From an uncultured Anaerolineaceae bacterium (GTDB lineage: Bacteria > Chloroflexota > Anaerolineae > Anaerolineales > Anaerolineaceae): a stretch of 10,645 nucleotides of DNA. A model generated the notes under the pieces. That model worked only from the letters and a program-made list of their open reading frames with translations, was not told the DNA's origin and ran no database searches. The stretch lies in the NCBI GenBank assembly GCA_937890875.1, contig CALAEB010000183.1, forward strand, positions 1-10,645, read 5' to 3'. A program made the position numbers and the translations under genes. This document shows positions 1-6,828 of this stretch, piece by piece. Each line of letters starts with the position of its first letter. Positions within the stretch are counted from its first letter, which is position 1.

Positions 1-1
1 G

Positions 2-304
2 CTGGCTTTTCTGGCTTCGGATCCAGAAGCGGCCAGCCTGCGCATTGCGGCCGGCTGGGAATTGCCTGCCATCACCGACCAGACCGTTCTGGACGCATAC
101 CTCGAAGCCGGAAAACCGGATAACCGGGAAGCGGTTTTCGAATCATTGAACTATTTGGTTTTACCGCCGGTGATCGAACAGAACGCGCTGATGTCCGATA
201 TCATTAACAAACACCTGGAATCGGCTGCGACCGGCAAAGTGACTGTTGAAGACGCGTTGGCCGCGATGCAGGCCGAATTGGAAGCAAATATACCGCTGAA
301 CTAG
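2..304 (+). CDS. C-terminal part of an ABC transporter sugar-binding protein (5' end outside window)
   Basis: The open frame runs from the first bases of the window to a TAG at 302-304, leaving the last 100 residues. The piece reads LAFLASDPEAASLRIAAGWE, then a Leu-Pro-Ala turn, and ends in a helix with an Ala/Glu-rich ALAAMQAELEANIP tail. This is the usual C-terminal end of family 1 extracellular solute-binding proteins, where the last helix reads like 'A-L-x-x-x-x-x-E-I/L-x-x'. Such lipoproteins deliver oligosaccharides to an ABC permease outside the membrane; that role is inferred from family and from the two glycosidases downstream. There is an in-frame TTG at 62, but the protein clearly continues upstream, so I do not take it as a start. 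No permease gene follows, which is unusual and fits a deletion just downstream. The family call is fairly safe; the sugar is unknown. Confidence 0.75.
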   Translation: MAFLASDPEAASLRIAAGWELPAITDQTVLDAYLEAGKPDNREAVFESLNYLVLPPVIEQNALMSDIINKHLESAATGKVTVEDALAAMQAELEANIPLN

Positions 305-308
305 TTCG

Positions 309-1862
309 ATGGTATCTGCGCTGAGGCGGTCCGAAGATAGGCCGCCTCAGCAATTAAAAAAACGTTTTGCTATCGAACTGTGTGCGGATGAAGGAATCGG
401 AGAGAAAGATGCAACAAAAAAAGCCTGGAGTGACGAGGCCACTTTCTACATCTGGAATGACGCGGCATATACACCCCAACCCGGCAGCGGCGCTTTCCGC
501 AGCGAGGATTTTCAATTCGGGAAAGCGTGGCCGGATCCGCAGGATATGATCGACCGGCTTCATGAGAAAGGGATCAGACTGGTCCTGTGGCAGATTCCGG
601 CGTTAAAAGAGTTGGAAGCGGGACGCTCCGTCCCGCAGCATGCGGCGGATATCGAATTTGCACTCGAAAATGGGCTGGTGGCGATCAACGATGACGAAGC
701 GCGAATGCCGTACCGGATCCCCCTCCAATGGTTTATCGGTTCGTACCTGCCGGATTTCACCAACCCGGCTTTGGCGGACTGGTGGATGGCGAAGCGGCAG
801 TATTTGCTGGAGATGGGCGTGGATGGCTTCAAAACCGATGGCGGCGAATTTGTGCATGACCTTTCGATCCGTTTTGCGGACGGCAGCAGCGGCGAATCCA
901 TGCGGAACCGGTATGCTGCCGCCTATGAAAAAAGTTATCATGCTTTGGCAGGTAAAGAACGGGTTCTGTTCAGCCGGGCTGGCTATACCGGCGCACAAAC
1001 GGCTTCCCTGCATTGGGCCGGCGATCAACTGTCCACATTCAGCGAAATGCGGGCGGTGCTGACGGCGGGCCTGTCGCTGGGGCTTTCAGGCGTTCCCTTC
1101 TGGGGTTTTGACATCGGCGGCTTTGCCGGACCGATTCCCAGTGCAGAACTCTATTTACGCGCCACCGCGCTGGCGGTTTTTTCGCCGATCATGCAGTGGC
1201 ACAGCGAGATGGTGGAAGGACAGTACGGCGCGGGTTCGGATGGCGACGCAAACAATGACCGAAGTCCCTGGAATATCGCCCGGCGGAACAATGATTCGTC
1301 CGTCTGTGAAATAAGCGTCTTTTTCGCAAATTTGCGCATGAATCTGCTGCCCGAGATCATAAATCAGGCCCGGATCGCGCAGCGGGACCATCTTCCGATG
1401 ATGCGGCATTTGGTTTTGGACTATCCGGGTAATCCGGAGGCGATGCACTGTGACGATCAATTCTTGCTGGGTGAGCTGCTGGTCGCGCCGGTCATTACGG
1501 AAGGTGCGAATGGGAGAACAGTTTACCTGCCGGAAGGCGATTGGGTCGATTTCTGGAGCGGTAAACCCTATCCGGGGAAAAGCAGGATACAAGTCACGGC
1601 TGGATTGGATCGGATCCCGGTTTTTCTCCGTCATGGCGGTGCGGTCCTTCTGAATCTGGCCGAAGATCAGACGTTGGGCAGCCCCGTCGGCAATCAGGTG
1701 GGAGACTATCCGCAACTGATCCTCCTGACCGGCGGAGCGCGGGCTTCGTACGTTTATGAAGATAAAAACGGCCGGTCACTTCGCCTGACAGATGGGAAGC
1801 TGACTTCGGATCTATCGTCCAGATTGACTGTCAGAAATCTTGAAGGCATGAAAATGCTATAA
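309..1862 (+). CDS. 5'-truncated GH31 alpha-glycosidase (alpha-glucosidase/alpha-xylosidase type), probably a remnant
   Basis: Family GH31 retaining enzymes release terminal alpha-linked glucose or xylose from oligosaccharides. From residue 39 on, the frame matches the GH31 barrel: AWSDEATFYIWNDAAYTP (39-56), LVLWQIP (91-97), GVDGFKTDGGEF (170-181) with nucleophile D177, SRAGYTGAQ and HWAGDQLSTF with acid/base D239, FWGFDIGGF (264-272), and the C-terminal DFWSGKPY and IPVFLRHGG segments. Relative to E. coli YicI (nucleophile D416), about 270 N-terminal residues are missing: the beta-sandwich domain and first barrel strand. Residues 1-38 look random and translate through the upstream hairpin. 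ATG 309 has no ribosome binding site, so the real start, if any, is unclear. The gene was probably cut by a deletion between about 305 and 420. The family call is secure; activity of the remnant is doubtful. Confidence 0.85.
   Translation: MVSALRRSEDRPPQQLKKRFAIELCADEGIGEKDATKKAWSDEATFYIWNDAAYTPQPGSGAFRSEDFQFGKAWPDPQDMIDRLHEKGIRLVLWQIPALKELEAGRSVPQHAADIEFALENGLVAINDDEARMPYRIPLQWFIGSYLPDFTNPALADWWMAKRQYLLEMGVDGFKTDGGEFVHDLSIRFADGSSGESMRNRYAAAYEKSYHALAGKERVLFSRAGYTGAQTASLHWAGDQLSTFSEMRAVLTAGLSLGLSGVPFWGFDIGGFAGPIPSAELYLRATALAVFSPIMQWHSEMVEGQYGAGSDGDANNDRSPWNIARRNNDSSVCEISVFFANLRMNLLPEIINQARIAQRDHLPMMRHLVLDYPGNPEAMHCDDQFLLGELLVAPVITEGANGRTVYLPEGDWVDFWSGKPYPGKSRIQVTAGLDRIPVFLRHGGAVLLNLAEDQTLGSPVGNQVGDYPQLILLTGGARASYVYEDKNGRSLRLTDGKLTSDLSSRLTVRNLEGMKML
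320..351 (+). terminator. GC-rich hairpin after the binding-protein gene
   Basis: Arms GCTGAGGCGG (320-329) and CCGCCTCAGC (342-351) are perfect 10-bp complements. A T-G and a C-G pair extend the stem inward around an 8-nt loop. The hairpin lies 15 nt after the stop codon, where a terminator is expected. It is followed by CAATTAAAAAAA rather than a T tract, so it is not a canonical rho-independent terminator on the plus strand. It may instead be an mRNA-stabilising or attenuating hairpin. Confidence 0.4.
359..370 (+). promoter_or_regulatory. Possible LacI-family operator (AAAACGTTTT palindrome)
   Basis: AAAACGTTTT at 359-368 is a perfect 10-bp palindrome with a central CG, the form of many LacI-family operators, and it is followed by GC. 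The 11-mer AAACGTTTTGC (360-370) recurs on the opposite strand at 7886-7896. The site is upstream of the GH31 reading frame, and a LacI regulator is encoded downstream. Recognition by that regulator is inference only. Confidence 0.3.
399..423 (+). other. Ribosome-bound ATG followed by an A AAA AAG slippery heptamer
   Basis: GGAGAG at 399-404 sits 4 nt before ATG 409-411. Reading ATG CAA CAA AAA AAG from 409, the bases 417-423 form A AAA AAG in register, the same heptamer used for -1 frameshifting in E. coli dnaX. A -1 slip there makes the next codon GCC at 423, giving MQQKKAWSDEATF, which joins the GH31 frame at its first recognisable residue. The GGAGAG is about 12 nt upstream of the heptamer, similar to the stimulatory Shine-Dalgarno of dnaX. 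The match is visible; function is not shown, and A-rich DNA makes such sites by chance. Confidence 0.25.
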
Positions 1863-1871
1863 TTTTAATTT

Positions 1872-1970
1872 GGGAGTCAAAAGTGGAATTTCATGGAACA
1901 AAGGTGTTCTAAATTTTGCCGTGCAACGCACGACAAAATTTAGAACACAAAGAATGTCATCTCGACTCCC
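1872..1970. repeat. 99-bp nested palindrome between GH31 and lacI
   Basis: Outer arms GGGAGTC (1872-1878) and GACTCCC (1964-1970) are perfect complements. Inside them, GTGTTCTAAATTTTG (1904-1918) pairs perfectly with CAAAATTTAGAACAC (1934-1948). After one mismatch the pairing continues as CGTGC/GCACG (1920-1924/1928-1932) around an AAC loop. This makes a stem of about 20 bp with a 3-nt loop. It begins 9 nt after the GH31 stop. No T tract follows it, so a plain terminator is not the best reading. A small non-autonomous element (MITE/REP-like) or a structured RNA is possible. Confidence 0.6.
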
Positions 1971-2192
1971 GTAAAGGATGCGGATGCATCCTGTCGGGGC
2001 GGAGAGATCTTCAAAATCAATGAGGGGTCTGATATTCTCCAGAGGAGGGTTGTGTGAAAAAAATATTCAAAAACATTCTTTTGGAAAAAACCAGACCTGC
2101 GATGCTGATTGAACATTTATGAAAAGGATGAATCCACGTTTGAACCCCGTTTCATCTTTTCGAAGGCACAAAATAGTGACGAAGGAACCGGA
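1971..2192. other. Leader region before lacI
   Basis: This stretch holds a short hairpin, AGGATGC (1975-1981) and GCATCCT (1986-1992) around GGAT, then an AGGAGG ribosome binding site at 2043-2048 and an A/T-rich run at 2057-2090. Two small overlapping frames, listed separately, fill 2054-2196. I cannot define a convincing -35/-10 pair. The promoter for lacI-GH13 may lie here or upstream. Confidence 0.4.
2054..2122 (+). CDS. Possible 22-residue leader peptide with strong RBS
   Basis: GTG 2054 is preceded by a perfect AGGAGG at 2043-2048 with 5-nt spacing, the best ribosome binding site in this region. The frame encodes a basic, Lys-rich peptide beginning MKKIFKNILLEKTRP and stops at TGA 2120-2122. 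That TGA overlaps ATG 2119 of the next small frame as ATGA. I recognise no family. It may be a leader peptide that couples translation into lacI, or the start of a decayed gene. Confidence 0.3.
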   Translation: MKKIFKNILLEKTRPAMLIEHL

Positions 2193-2196
2193 ATGA
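2119..2196 (+). CDS. Possible 25-residue peptide linking to lacI by ATGA overlap
   Basis: ATG 2119 overlaps the stop of the preceding 22-residue frame, and its own TGA (2194-2196) overlaps the lacI ATG (2193) in another ATGA. The product is Arg/Lys/Pro-rich (MKRMNPRLNPVSSFRRHK...). No family is recognised, and a purine run (AAAAGG, 2122-2127) lies just inside it. It could be a coupling peptide or chance. Confidence 0.2.
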   Translation: MKRMNPRLNPVSSFRRHKIVTKEPE

Positions 2197-3209
2197 AGCG
2201 GATAACGATCAAAGAAGTTGCCAATCTGACGGGGCTGTCGATTGCGACGGTTTCTTATGTCCTGAACGGCAAAGGGAATATTTCTGAAGATACGCAAAAG
2301 CTCGTCCATGAGGCTGTATCTCAATTGGGGTACGTGCCGAATTATTCCGCCCGCAGTCTGGTCAATCGCAAAAGCAACCTGATCGGCGTGGTGATCCCGC
2401 AGGCGCAGCCGGGCAGCACGCTGATGTTCGAGAACCCTTTTTACAGCGAAATTCTGTCGAGCATTGAATACACCGCCCGTAAAAACGGTTATCACATCAT
2501 GATCTCCGGCACCAATGCCGATGAGAAATATCTCCAATTGGCTCAGCAGCGTAATTTGAACGGTATCATCATTATTGGCATGTATAACAGCGACTCGTAT
2601 GCGGGACTGGAAAAAATCAACATTCCGCTGGTGCTGGTCGATAGTTATGTGGATAACCATCATTTTCATACCATCAAAATTAATGACCGATACGGCGGTT
2701 ATATCGCCACGCGTTATCTGATCGAGCGCGGGCATCGCAAAATCGCATTTCTTTCCGGCGCGCTGCATGAAAGCAGTGTCAACATGCAGCGTCTGGAGGG
2801 GTATTATGACGCATTGCGGGAATATAATATTCCGGGTGACGAGCGCCGCATACTGACTGGGCAGATCAATTTTGATTCCGGAATGCGGCTGGCTGAACGA
2901 ATGGTTGACACGCTGGACGTCAGCGCTGTCTTCTGCACGGCCGACATTCTGGCGATCGGCGTGATCAAGCGGCTGAATTCGGAGAAACGCGTCGTTCCGG
3001 AGCGCATCTCCGTGATCGGCTTCGACAACCTGAACATTGCCCATTATTGCATCCCCGGACTGACAACGGTCGGGCAGGATGTGTATAAAAAAGGGGAGGC
3101 GGCTGTGAATGCCGTGCTGAACCATATTAATCATCCGGAGAACGCGAAGGAGGAAATTTCGCTTCCGGTATCGATCATTGAACGGGAATCGGTGAGGACA
3201 ATCGCATGA
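2193..3209 (+). CDS. LacI-family transcriptional regulator
   Basis: This 338-residue protein has the standard LacI layout. Residues 3-24 form the helix-turn-helix (ITIKEVANLTGLSIATVSYV), residues 49-58 the hinge helix (Pro-Asn-Tyr-Ser-Ala-Arg-Ser-Leu), and from about residue 62 there is a periplasmic-binding-protein-like effector domain with ISVIGFDN near the end. I chose ATG 2193 because AAGGA at 2182-2186 lies 6 nt upstream and the HTH starts at residue 3. The frame stays open upstream, but those residues are not LacI-like. It probably represses the neighbouring glycosidase and transport genes until a sugar effector binds. Its TGA overlaps the GH13 start as ATGA (3206-3209), so the two are probably co-translated. 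Family certain; ligand unknown. Confidence 0.95.
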   Translation: MKRITIKEVANLTGLSIATVSYVLNGKGNISEDTQKLVHEAVSQLGYVPNYSARSLVNRKSNLIGVVIPQAQPGSTLMFENPFYSEILSSIEYTARKNGYHIMISGTNADEKYLQLAQQRNLNGIIIIGMYNSDSYAGLEKINIPLVLVDSYVDNHHFHTIKINDRYGGYIATRYLIERGHRKIAFLSGALHESSVNMQRLEGYYDALREYNIPGDERRILTGQINFDSGMRLAERMVDTLDVSAVFCTADILAIGVIKRLNSEKRVVPERISVIGFDNLNIAHYCIPGLTTVGQDVYKKGEAAVNAVLNHINHPENAKEEISLPVSIIERESVRTIA

Positions 3210-4870
3210 CGAACGCCTGGTGGAAAGAATGCGTTTTTTACCAAATTTATCCGCGCAGTTTCATGGACAGCAACGGCGACGGGATCGGGGATTTAAACGG
3301 CATTATCGCGAAGCTTGATTATCTGAAATGGCTGGGGATCGGTGCGATCTGGTTGAACCCGGTCTATGATTCGCCCAATGATGACATGGGGTATGACATT
3401 CGGGATTATGAAAAAATCATGACGGAGTTCGGCACGATGGCGGATTTCGATCGGCTGCTTTCCGAGGCGCATCAACGCGGCATGCGGCTGATCATGGATC
3501 TGGTGGTCAATCACTCCTCCGATGAGCATGCCTGGTTTGTCGAATCCAGAAAAGAGAAGGACAATCCGTACCGCGATTACTACATCTGGCGGCCGGGAAA
3601 GAACGGCAAGGAACCGAATAACTGGGCCTCTTTTTTTACGCCTTCGGCCTGGAAACATGACCCCGCCAGCAATGAATGGTACCTGCATTTGTTTTCCGAA
3701 AAACAACCGGACCTCAATTGGGAAAATCCTCAGGTGCGGGAAGCGGTTTTCGCGATGATCAACCGCTGGTTTGATCGCGGCATCGACGGGTTCCGCATGG
3801 ATGTGATCAACGTGATCGGCAAAAAACCGGGCCTGCCGGATGGCGGCAAAACACCCGGCATGACCGGGTATGTGATGGCGGACGAGCAGTTCGCCAACCA
3901 GCCCCAAACGCATGAATATCTCAGAGAGATGCGCAAGCGCTGTTTTGCCGGGCGGGACGTGATGTGCGTCGGCGAAACGCCTTTCGTCACGCGCGAGATC
4001 GCGCCGGATTACCTCGTGCCGGAGGGCACGGAGCTGGACATGCTTTTTCAGTTCGAGCTGATGGATATCGACAGCGGCCCCGGCGGCAAGTGGGATATCG
4101 TTCCCTGGAGCCCCGGCAAACTGAAGTCGATCCTGTTCGGCTGGCAGGAGGCCTTGAAGGATAGCTGGAACAGCCTGTTCTGGGCGAATCATGACCAGCC
4201 ACGGCCGGTCTCCCGTTTTGGCTGTGATGACAACGAGGAGCTGCGGGTGCGCTCGGCGAAGATGCTGGCGACGCTGATGCTTCTGCTGCGGGGGACGCCG
4301 TTCATCTACCAGGGCGAGGAAATTGGGATGACGAACGTGCCTTTCTCGGATCCCGCTGAGCTGCGGGATATCGAGAGCCTCCGTTTTTACGAGATCGCGG
4401 CTGCCCGCGGGGAAGGCGCGCAGACCTGGCAGCGTATTCTCGCCAAAGGCCGGGATAACGCGCGCACGCCGATGCAGTGGGATGATTCCGCCTACGCCGG
4501 GTTCAGCACAGGCGAGCCCTGGATCCGCATGAATCCGAATTACCCCGTGATCAATGTGCGGGCGGCGCAGACCGACCCGAATTCGGTGCTTCATTATTAT
4601 CGTGATCTGATCGCGCTGCGGAACAGTCACCCGAGCCTGATTTATGGCGAAACCCAAGCGGTCTTCCCGGAGCATCCGCAGGTGGCAGGTTATCTGCGCC
4701 GGCTGGATGACGCGGCGTGGCTGGTTTTGGTGAATTTGAGCGGTGAATGGGCCGAGCTCGTTCTGCCGGAGGCGTTCGCGGGTGGGCAGGTGGTGCTCTC
4801 GAATGTGACGACGCCGCCGTCAAACGATGGTCTGCTGCTATATGAGGCGCGGGTGATCAAACTCGGTTGA
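3206..4870 (+). CDS. GH13 oligo-1,6-glucosidase / alpha-glucosidase
   Basis: This 554-residue cytoplasmic enzyme hydrolyses terminal alpha-glucosidic bonds in short oligosaccharides. The GH13 motifs appear in order: Ca-loop DSNGDGIGDL (21-30), region I DLVVNH (98-103), region II GFRMDV with nucleophile D199, region III VGET with acid/base E257, and region IV WANHDQPR with D330. Length and the NARTPMQWD segment fit subfamily GH13_31. The residue after the nucleophile is Val200 (DVIN), which in characterised homologues goes with alpha-1,6 specificity, whereas maltases carry Thr there. GAGG at 3194-3197 supports ATG 3206. It overlaps the lacI stop by 4 nt. Isomalto-oligosaccharides are the likely substrate. 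Trehalulose- or sucrose-type isomerases in the same subfamily are less likely, but I cannot exclude them from motifs alone. Confidence 0.93.
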   Translation: MTNAWWKECVFYQIYPRSFMDSNGDGIGDLNGIIAKLDYLKWLGIGAIWLNPVYDSPNDDMGYDIRDYEKIMTEFGTMADFDRLLSEAHQRGMRLIMDLVVNHSSDEHAWFVESRKEKDNPYRDYYIWRPGKNGKEPNNWASFFTPSAWKHDPASNEWYLHLFSEKQPDLNWENPQVREAVFAMINRWFDRGIDGFRMDVINVIGKKPGLPDGGKTPGMTGYVMADEQFANQPQTHEYLREMRKRCFAGRDVMCVGETPFVTREIAPDYLVPEGTELDMLFQFELMDIDSGPGGKWDIVPWSPGKLKSILFGWQEALKDSWNSLFWANHDQPRPVSRFGCDDNEELRVRSAKMLATLMLLLRGTPFIYQGEEIGMTNVPFSDPAELRDIESLRFYEIAAARGEGAQTWQRILAKGRDNARTPMQWDDSAYAGFSTGEPWIRMNPNYPVINVRAAQTDPNSVLHYYRDLIALRNSHPSLIYGETQAVFPEHPQVAGYLRRLDDAAWLVLVNLSGEWAELVLPEAFAGGQVVLSNVTTPPSNDGLLLYEARVIKLG

Positions 4871-4891
4871 GACACACCAGGAGGATGAATT

Positions 4892-5617
4892 ATGCTCGGC
4901 GCAATCATTGGCGACATCGCGGGATCACGGTTTGAGTTTAACAACCATCGCAGCAAAGAATTTGATCTCTTCCATCGGGACTGCTTCGTCACGGATGACA
5001 GCGTCATGACGCTGGCGATCGCCAAAGCGATTATGGAATGCGGCGGGCAGGTCGGCTCGGTCGATGAAGCGCGGCTCGGACCCGCCGCGGTGAAAACCAT
5101 GCAGGAGATTGGGCGGAAATATCCCTTCTGCGGTTTTGGCAGCCGTTTCTACCAATGGATTTTCAGTGACGACCCTCAACCGTGTGACAGCTTCGGCAAC
5201 GGCGCAGCCATGCGGGTGTCCCCCTGCGCGTTCATCGCCCAAAGCGAAGACCAGGCCATTCGGCTCTCCCGAATTGTGACCGCGGTCACGCATAATCATT
5301 CGGAGGGGCTGAAAGGCGCCGAAGCGGTGACGGTGGCCATTTACATGGCGAAGACGGGCGCGACCAAAGAGGAAATGCGTGAGCGCATCGAATGGGACTA
5401 CTACCCGCTCGACTTCACGCTCGATGAGATTCGGCACAGTTATGAATTCAATGAAAGCTGCCAGGAAACCGTGCCCCAGGCGATTGAGGCGTTCCTCGAA
5501 TCGGATTGTTTCGAGGATGCGATTCGCAACGCTATCAGCATCGGCGGGGACAGTGACACGCTGGCTGCCATCACGGGCAGTATTGCAGAGGCTTACTGGC
5601 GTCCAACGACTGGTTGA
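4892..5617 (+). CDS. ADP-ribosylglycohydrolase domain, frame broken at its C-terminus
   Basis: DraG/ARH-family hydrolases remove ADP-ribose from proteins or small molecules using two Mg ions. Visible motifs are GAIIGDIAGSRFE (3-15), TDDS (34-37, metal), SFGNGAAMR (100-108), THNHSEGLKGAEA (133-145) and IGGDSDTLAAITGSIAEAYW (217-236, second metal site). AGGAGG at 4879-4884, 7 nt upstream, supports ATG 4892. It begins 21 nt after GH13 in the same direction. The family ending AEAYYGV is expected, but here the frame ends ...AEAYWRPTTG at 5617. The continuation GVQRLVEKAALRFLDAD is in the next frame from about 5601. A +1 (or -2) shift near 5597-5600 therefore separates this domain from the following sequence. 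The metal-binding core is complete, so the product as read may still fold. Confidence 0.9.
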   Translation: MLGAIIGDIAGSRFEFNNHRSKEFDLFHRDCFVTDDSVMTLAIAKAIMECGGQVGSVDEARLGPAAVKTMQEIGRKYPFCGFGSRFYQWIFSDDPQPCDSFGNGAAMRVSPCAFIAQSEDQAIRLSRIVTAVTHNHSEGLKGAEAVTVAIYMAKTGATKEEMRERIEWDYYPLDFTLDEIRHSYEFNESCQETVPQAIEAFLESDCFEDAIRNAISIGGDSDTLAAITGSIAEAYWRPTTG

Positions 5618-6464
5618 AAAGGCCGCGCTGCGCTTCCTGGACGCCGATCAGCGCGCGATCTACATGGAATGGAAAAAGACCCTCCAGATGACCTATCAGC
5701 CGGAGAAGCTGCGGCAGCTGACGAAGTACATCGGTAAGCTGTCCGACGAAGGGACGATTTTGGATTTTAACGACGAGTTCAATGTCTTTTCTTCTGTTTA
5801 TCCGGAATACGAACTGGATAAATATGCTGAAATTCTGGCCGCGAACGGGATCGCCTGGACGGAAGCGTCAATGCGAAAAGCCGACGTCAGCAGTCTTTCC
5901 GAAAGAGCGGCGCTGGCATTGCTGATGGGTCTGTTCCGCGCCAATTTTTTCAGTGATGGGGTGCTGGATCAATGGTGTCGTGACGGCGTCGTGGACGCTT
6001 GGCTGGAGCGGCTGAAAGCGCTTGATGCGGCGCGTGAACGCGAGCCGGAGATGGCGGATGTGGTTGCGCTGAAAATGATTCTGCGATACGGCGACCGTGA
6101 GGAAACGCTGGAAATCACAACCTCGGAGCTGTTTATCAGTGAGCAATTGGATGCATCCAGCAGTGTAACGCACCACTATACCTTCGGCAAAGGGCTGATG
6201 TCGGAGATCAGTGAGCAGATTCTGGAAGAGGTGCGGACGGCGCTGCTGGTGGACGGCTGGGGCGGGCCTGGCGTGAAGCCGAATGGCGCCAGTTATGCCT
6301 ACACGCTCGCGGCGCTTTGCGCGGACGGCACAACGATTGAACGGTCGGGGGACTATGACCGCGTCAATATGCCCGAGGAAGCATGGAAGAATGTAATCGC
6401 GGTCATTCGGCCTTTCTGGGGCTGTTTGGGTTCGGGGATATCGTCGCCCTGGGCGGTTTTATGA
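5601..6464 (+). pseudogene. Middle fragment of the broken ADP-ribosylglycohydrolase protein (DUF6508-like region)
   Basis: This frame carries on from the ADP-ribosylglycohydrolase after the shift at about 5600. It opens with GVQRLVEKAALRFLDAD and YMEWKK, the usual last helix of that family, then continues for about 270 residues. The segment RAALALLMGLFRANFFSDGV followed by a WLERLKALD helix resembles DUF6508; I assign this from memory of the pattern. Next is a charged alpha/beta region I cannot name, with GGPGVKPNGASYAY and a MPEEAWKNVIAVIRPF helix. No good ribosome binding site or start lies near its beginning; the first ATG (5664) has none. It is therefore unlikely to be an independent gene. 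The frame stops at 6464, but homology-like sequence resumes in the next frame from about 6416. Confidence 0.6.
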
Positions 6465-6802
6465 GCGCCATGAAGCCGGGGGAGGTGAAATACTGCGGTG
6501 TGACGTTTTCCGAGGATGGCAAGCAATATCATTATCGCACGACGGATCTGCGGATTGACGTGGGCGACGTGGTGATCGTTCCGGTCGGGGAGAATAATTA
6601 CGAGCGGGAAGGGGCGGTGAAGACGGTGGAGTTTTGCCGCTGGGACGACACGCCCTACCCGCTGGAGAAGACAAAGCAGATTCTGCGCCGGGCAGGCGAT
6701 CCGGTCGAGAAGCCGCTGCGGATTGAGGCTGCCGACGAGGGCGTGGAGGTGGATGATGAGGAAGGAGGACTTTATTCCGGTTCCGATGCAGCCGAGGAAT
6801 GA
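6416..6802 (+). pseudogene. C-terminal fragment of the same broken protein
   Basis: After a -1 shift near 6411-6418, the chain VIRPF continues as LGLFGFGDIV in the original reading frame, then FMSAMKPGEVKYCGVTF. A compact beta-rich domain of about 70 residues follows, with GDVVIVPVGENN (a small barrel-like segment) and PYPLEKTKQILRR. The end is an acidic tail (EVDDEEGG...DAAEE). The ATG at 6383 in this frame is out of register with the protein upstream and has no convincing ribosome binding site. One base lost in CCTTTC(C)TGG would explain the break. The stop lies 26 nt from the convergent DUF2200 gene. I cannot name the domain. Confidence 0.5.
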
Positions 6803-6828
6803 GCGGTTCTGAATGCGTCACGGCTGGT

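Noticed and set aside
309..425. ATG 309 as the genuine GH31 start
   Set aside because: No ribosome binding site; the first 38 residues translate through a hairpin and an A-rich run and do not resemble GH31. The coordinates are kept only because the frame is open.
2067..3134. Long minus-strand open frame (355 codons) opposite lacI
   Set aside because: It is antisense to a clear LacI protein, with His/Ile/Asp-rich text lacking any domain pattern; a shadow frame.
3293..4675. Long minus-strand open frame (460 codons) opposite the GH13 gene
   Set aside because: Every GH13 motif lies on the plus strand; the antisense text is Arg/His/Pro-rich without recognisable motifs and has no supporting ribosome binding site.
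5379..5600. Upstream extension of the middle fragment's frame inside the ADP-ribosylglycohydrolase domain
   Set aside because: Over these bases the other frame carries the metal-binding motifs of the hydrolase; the extension is Arg/Ser-rich shadow sequence.
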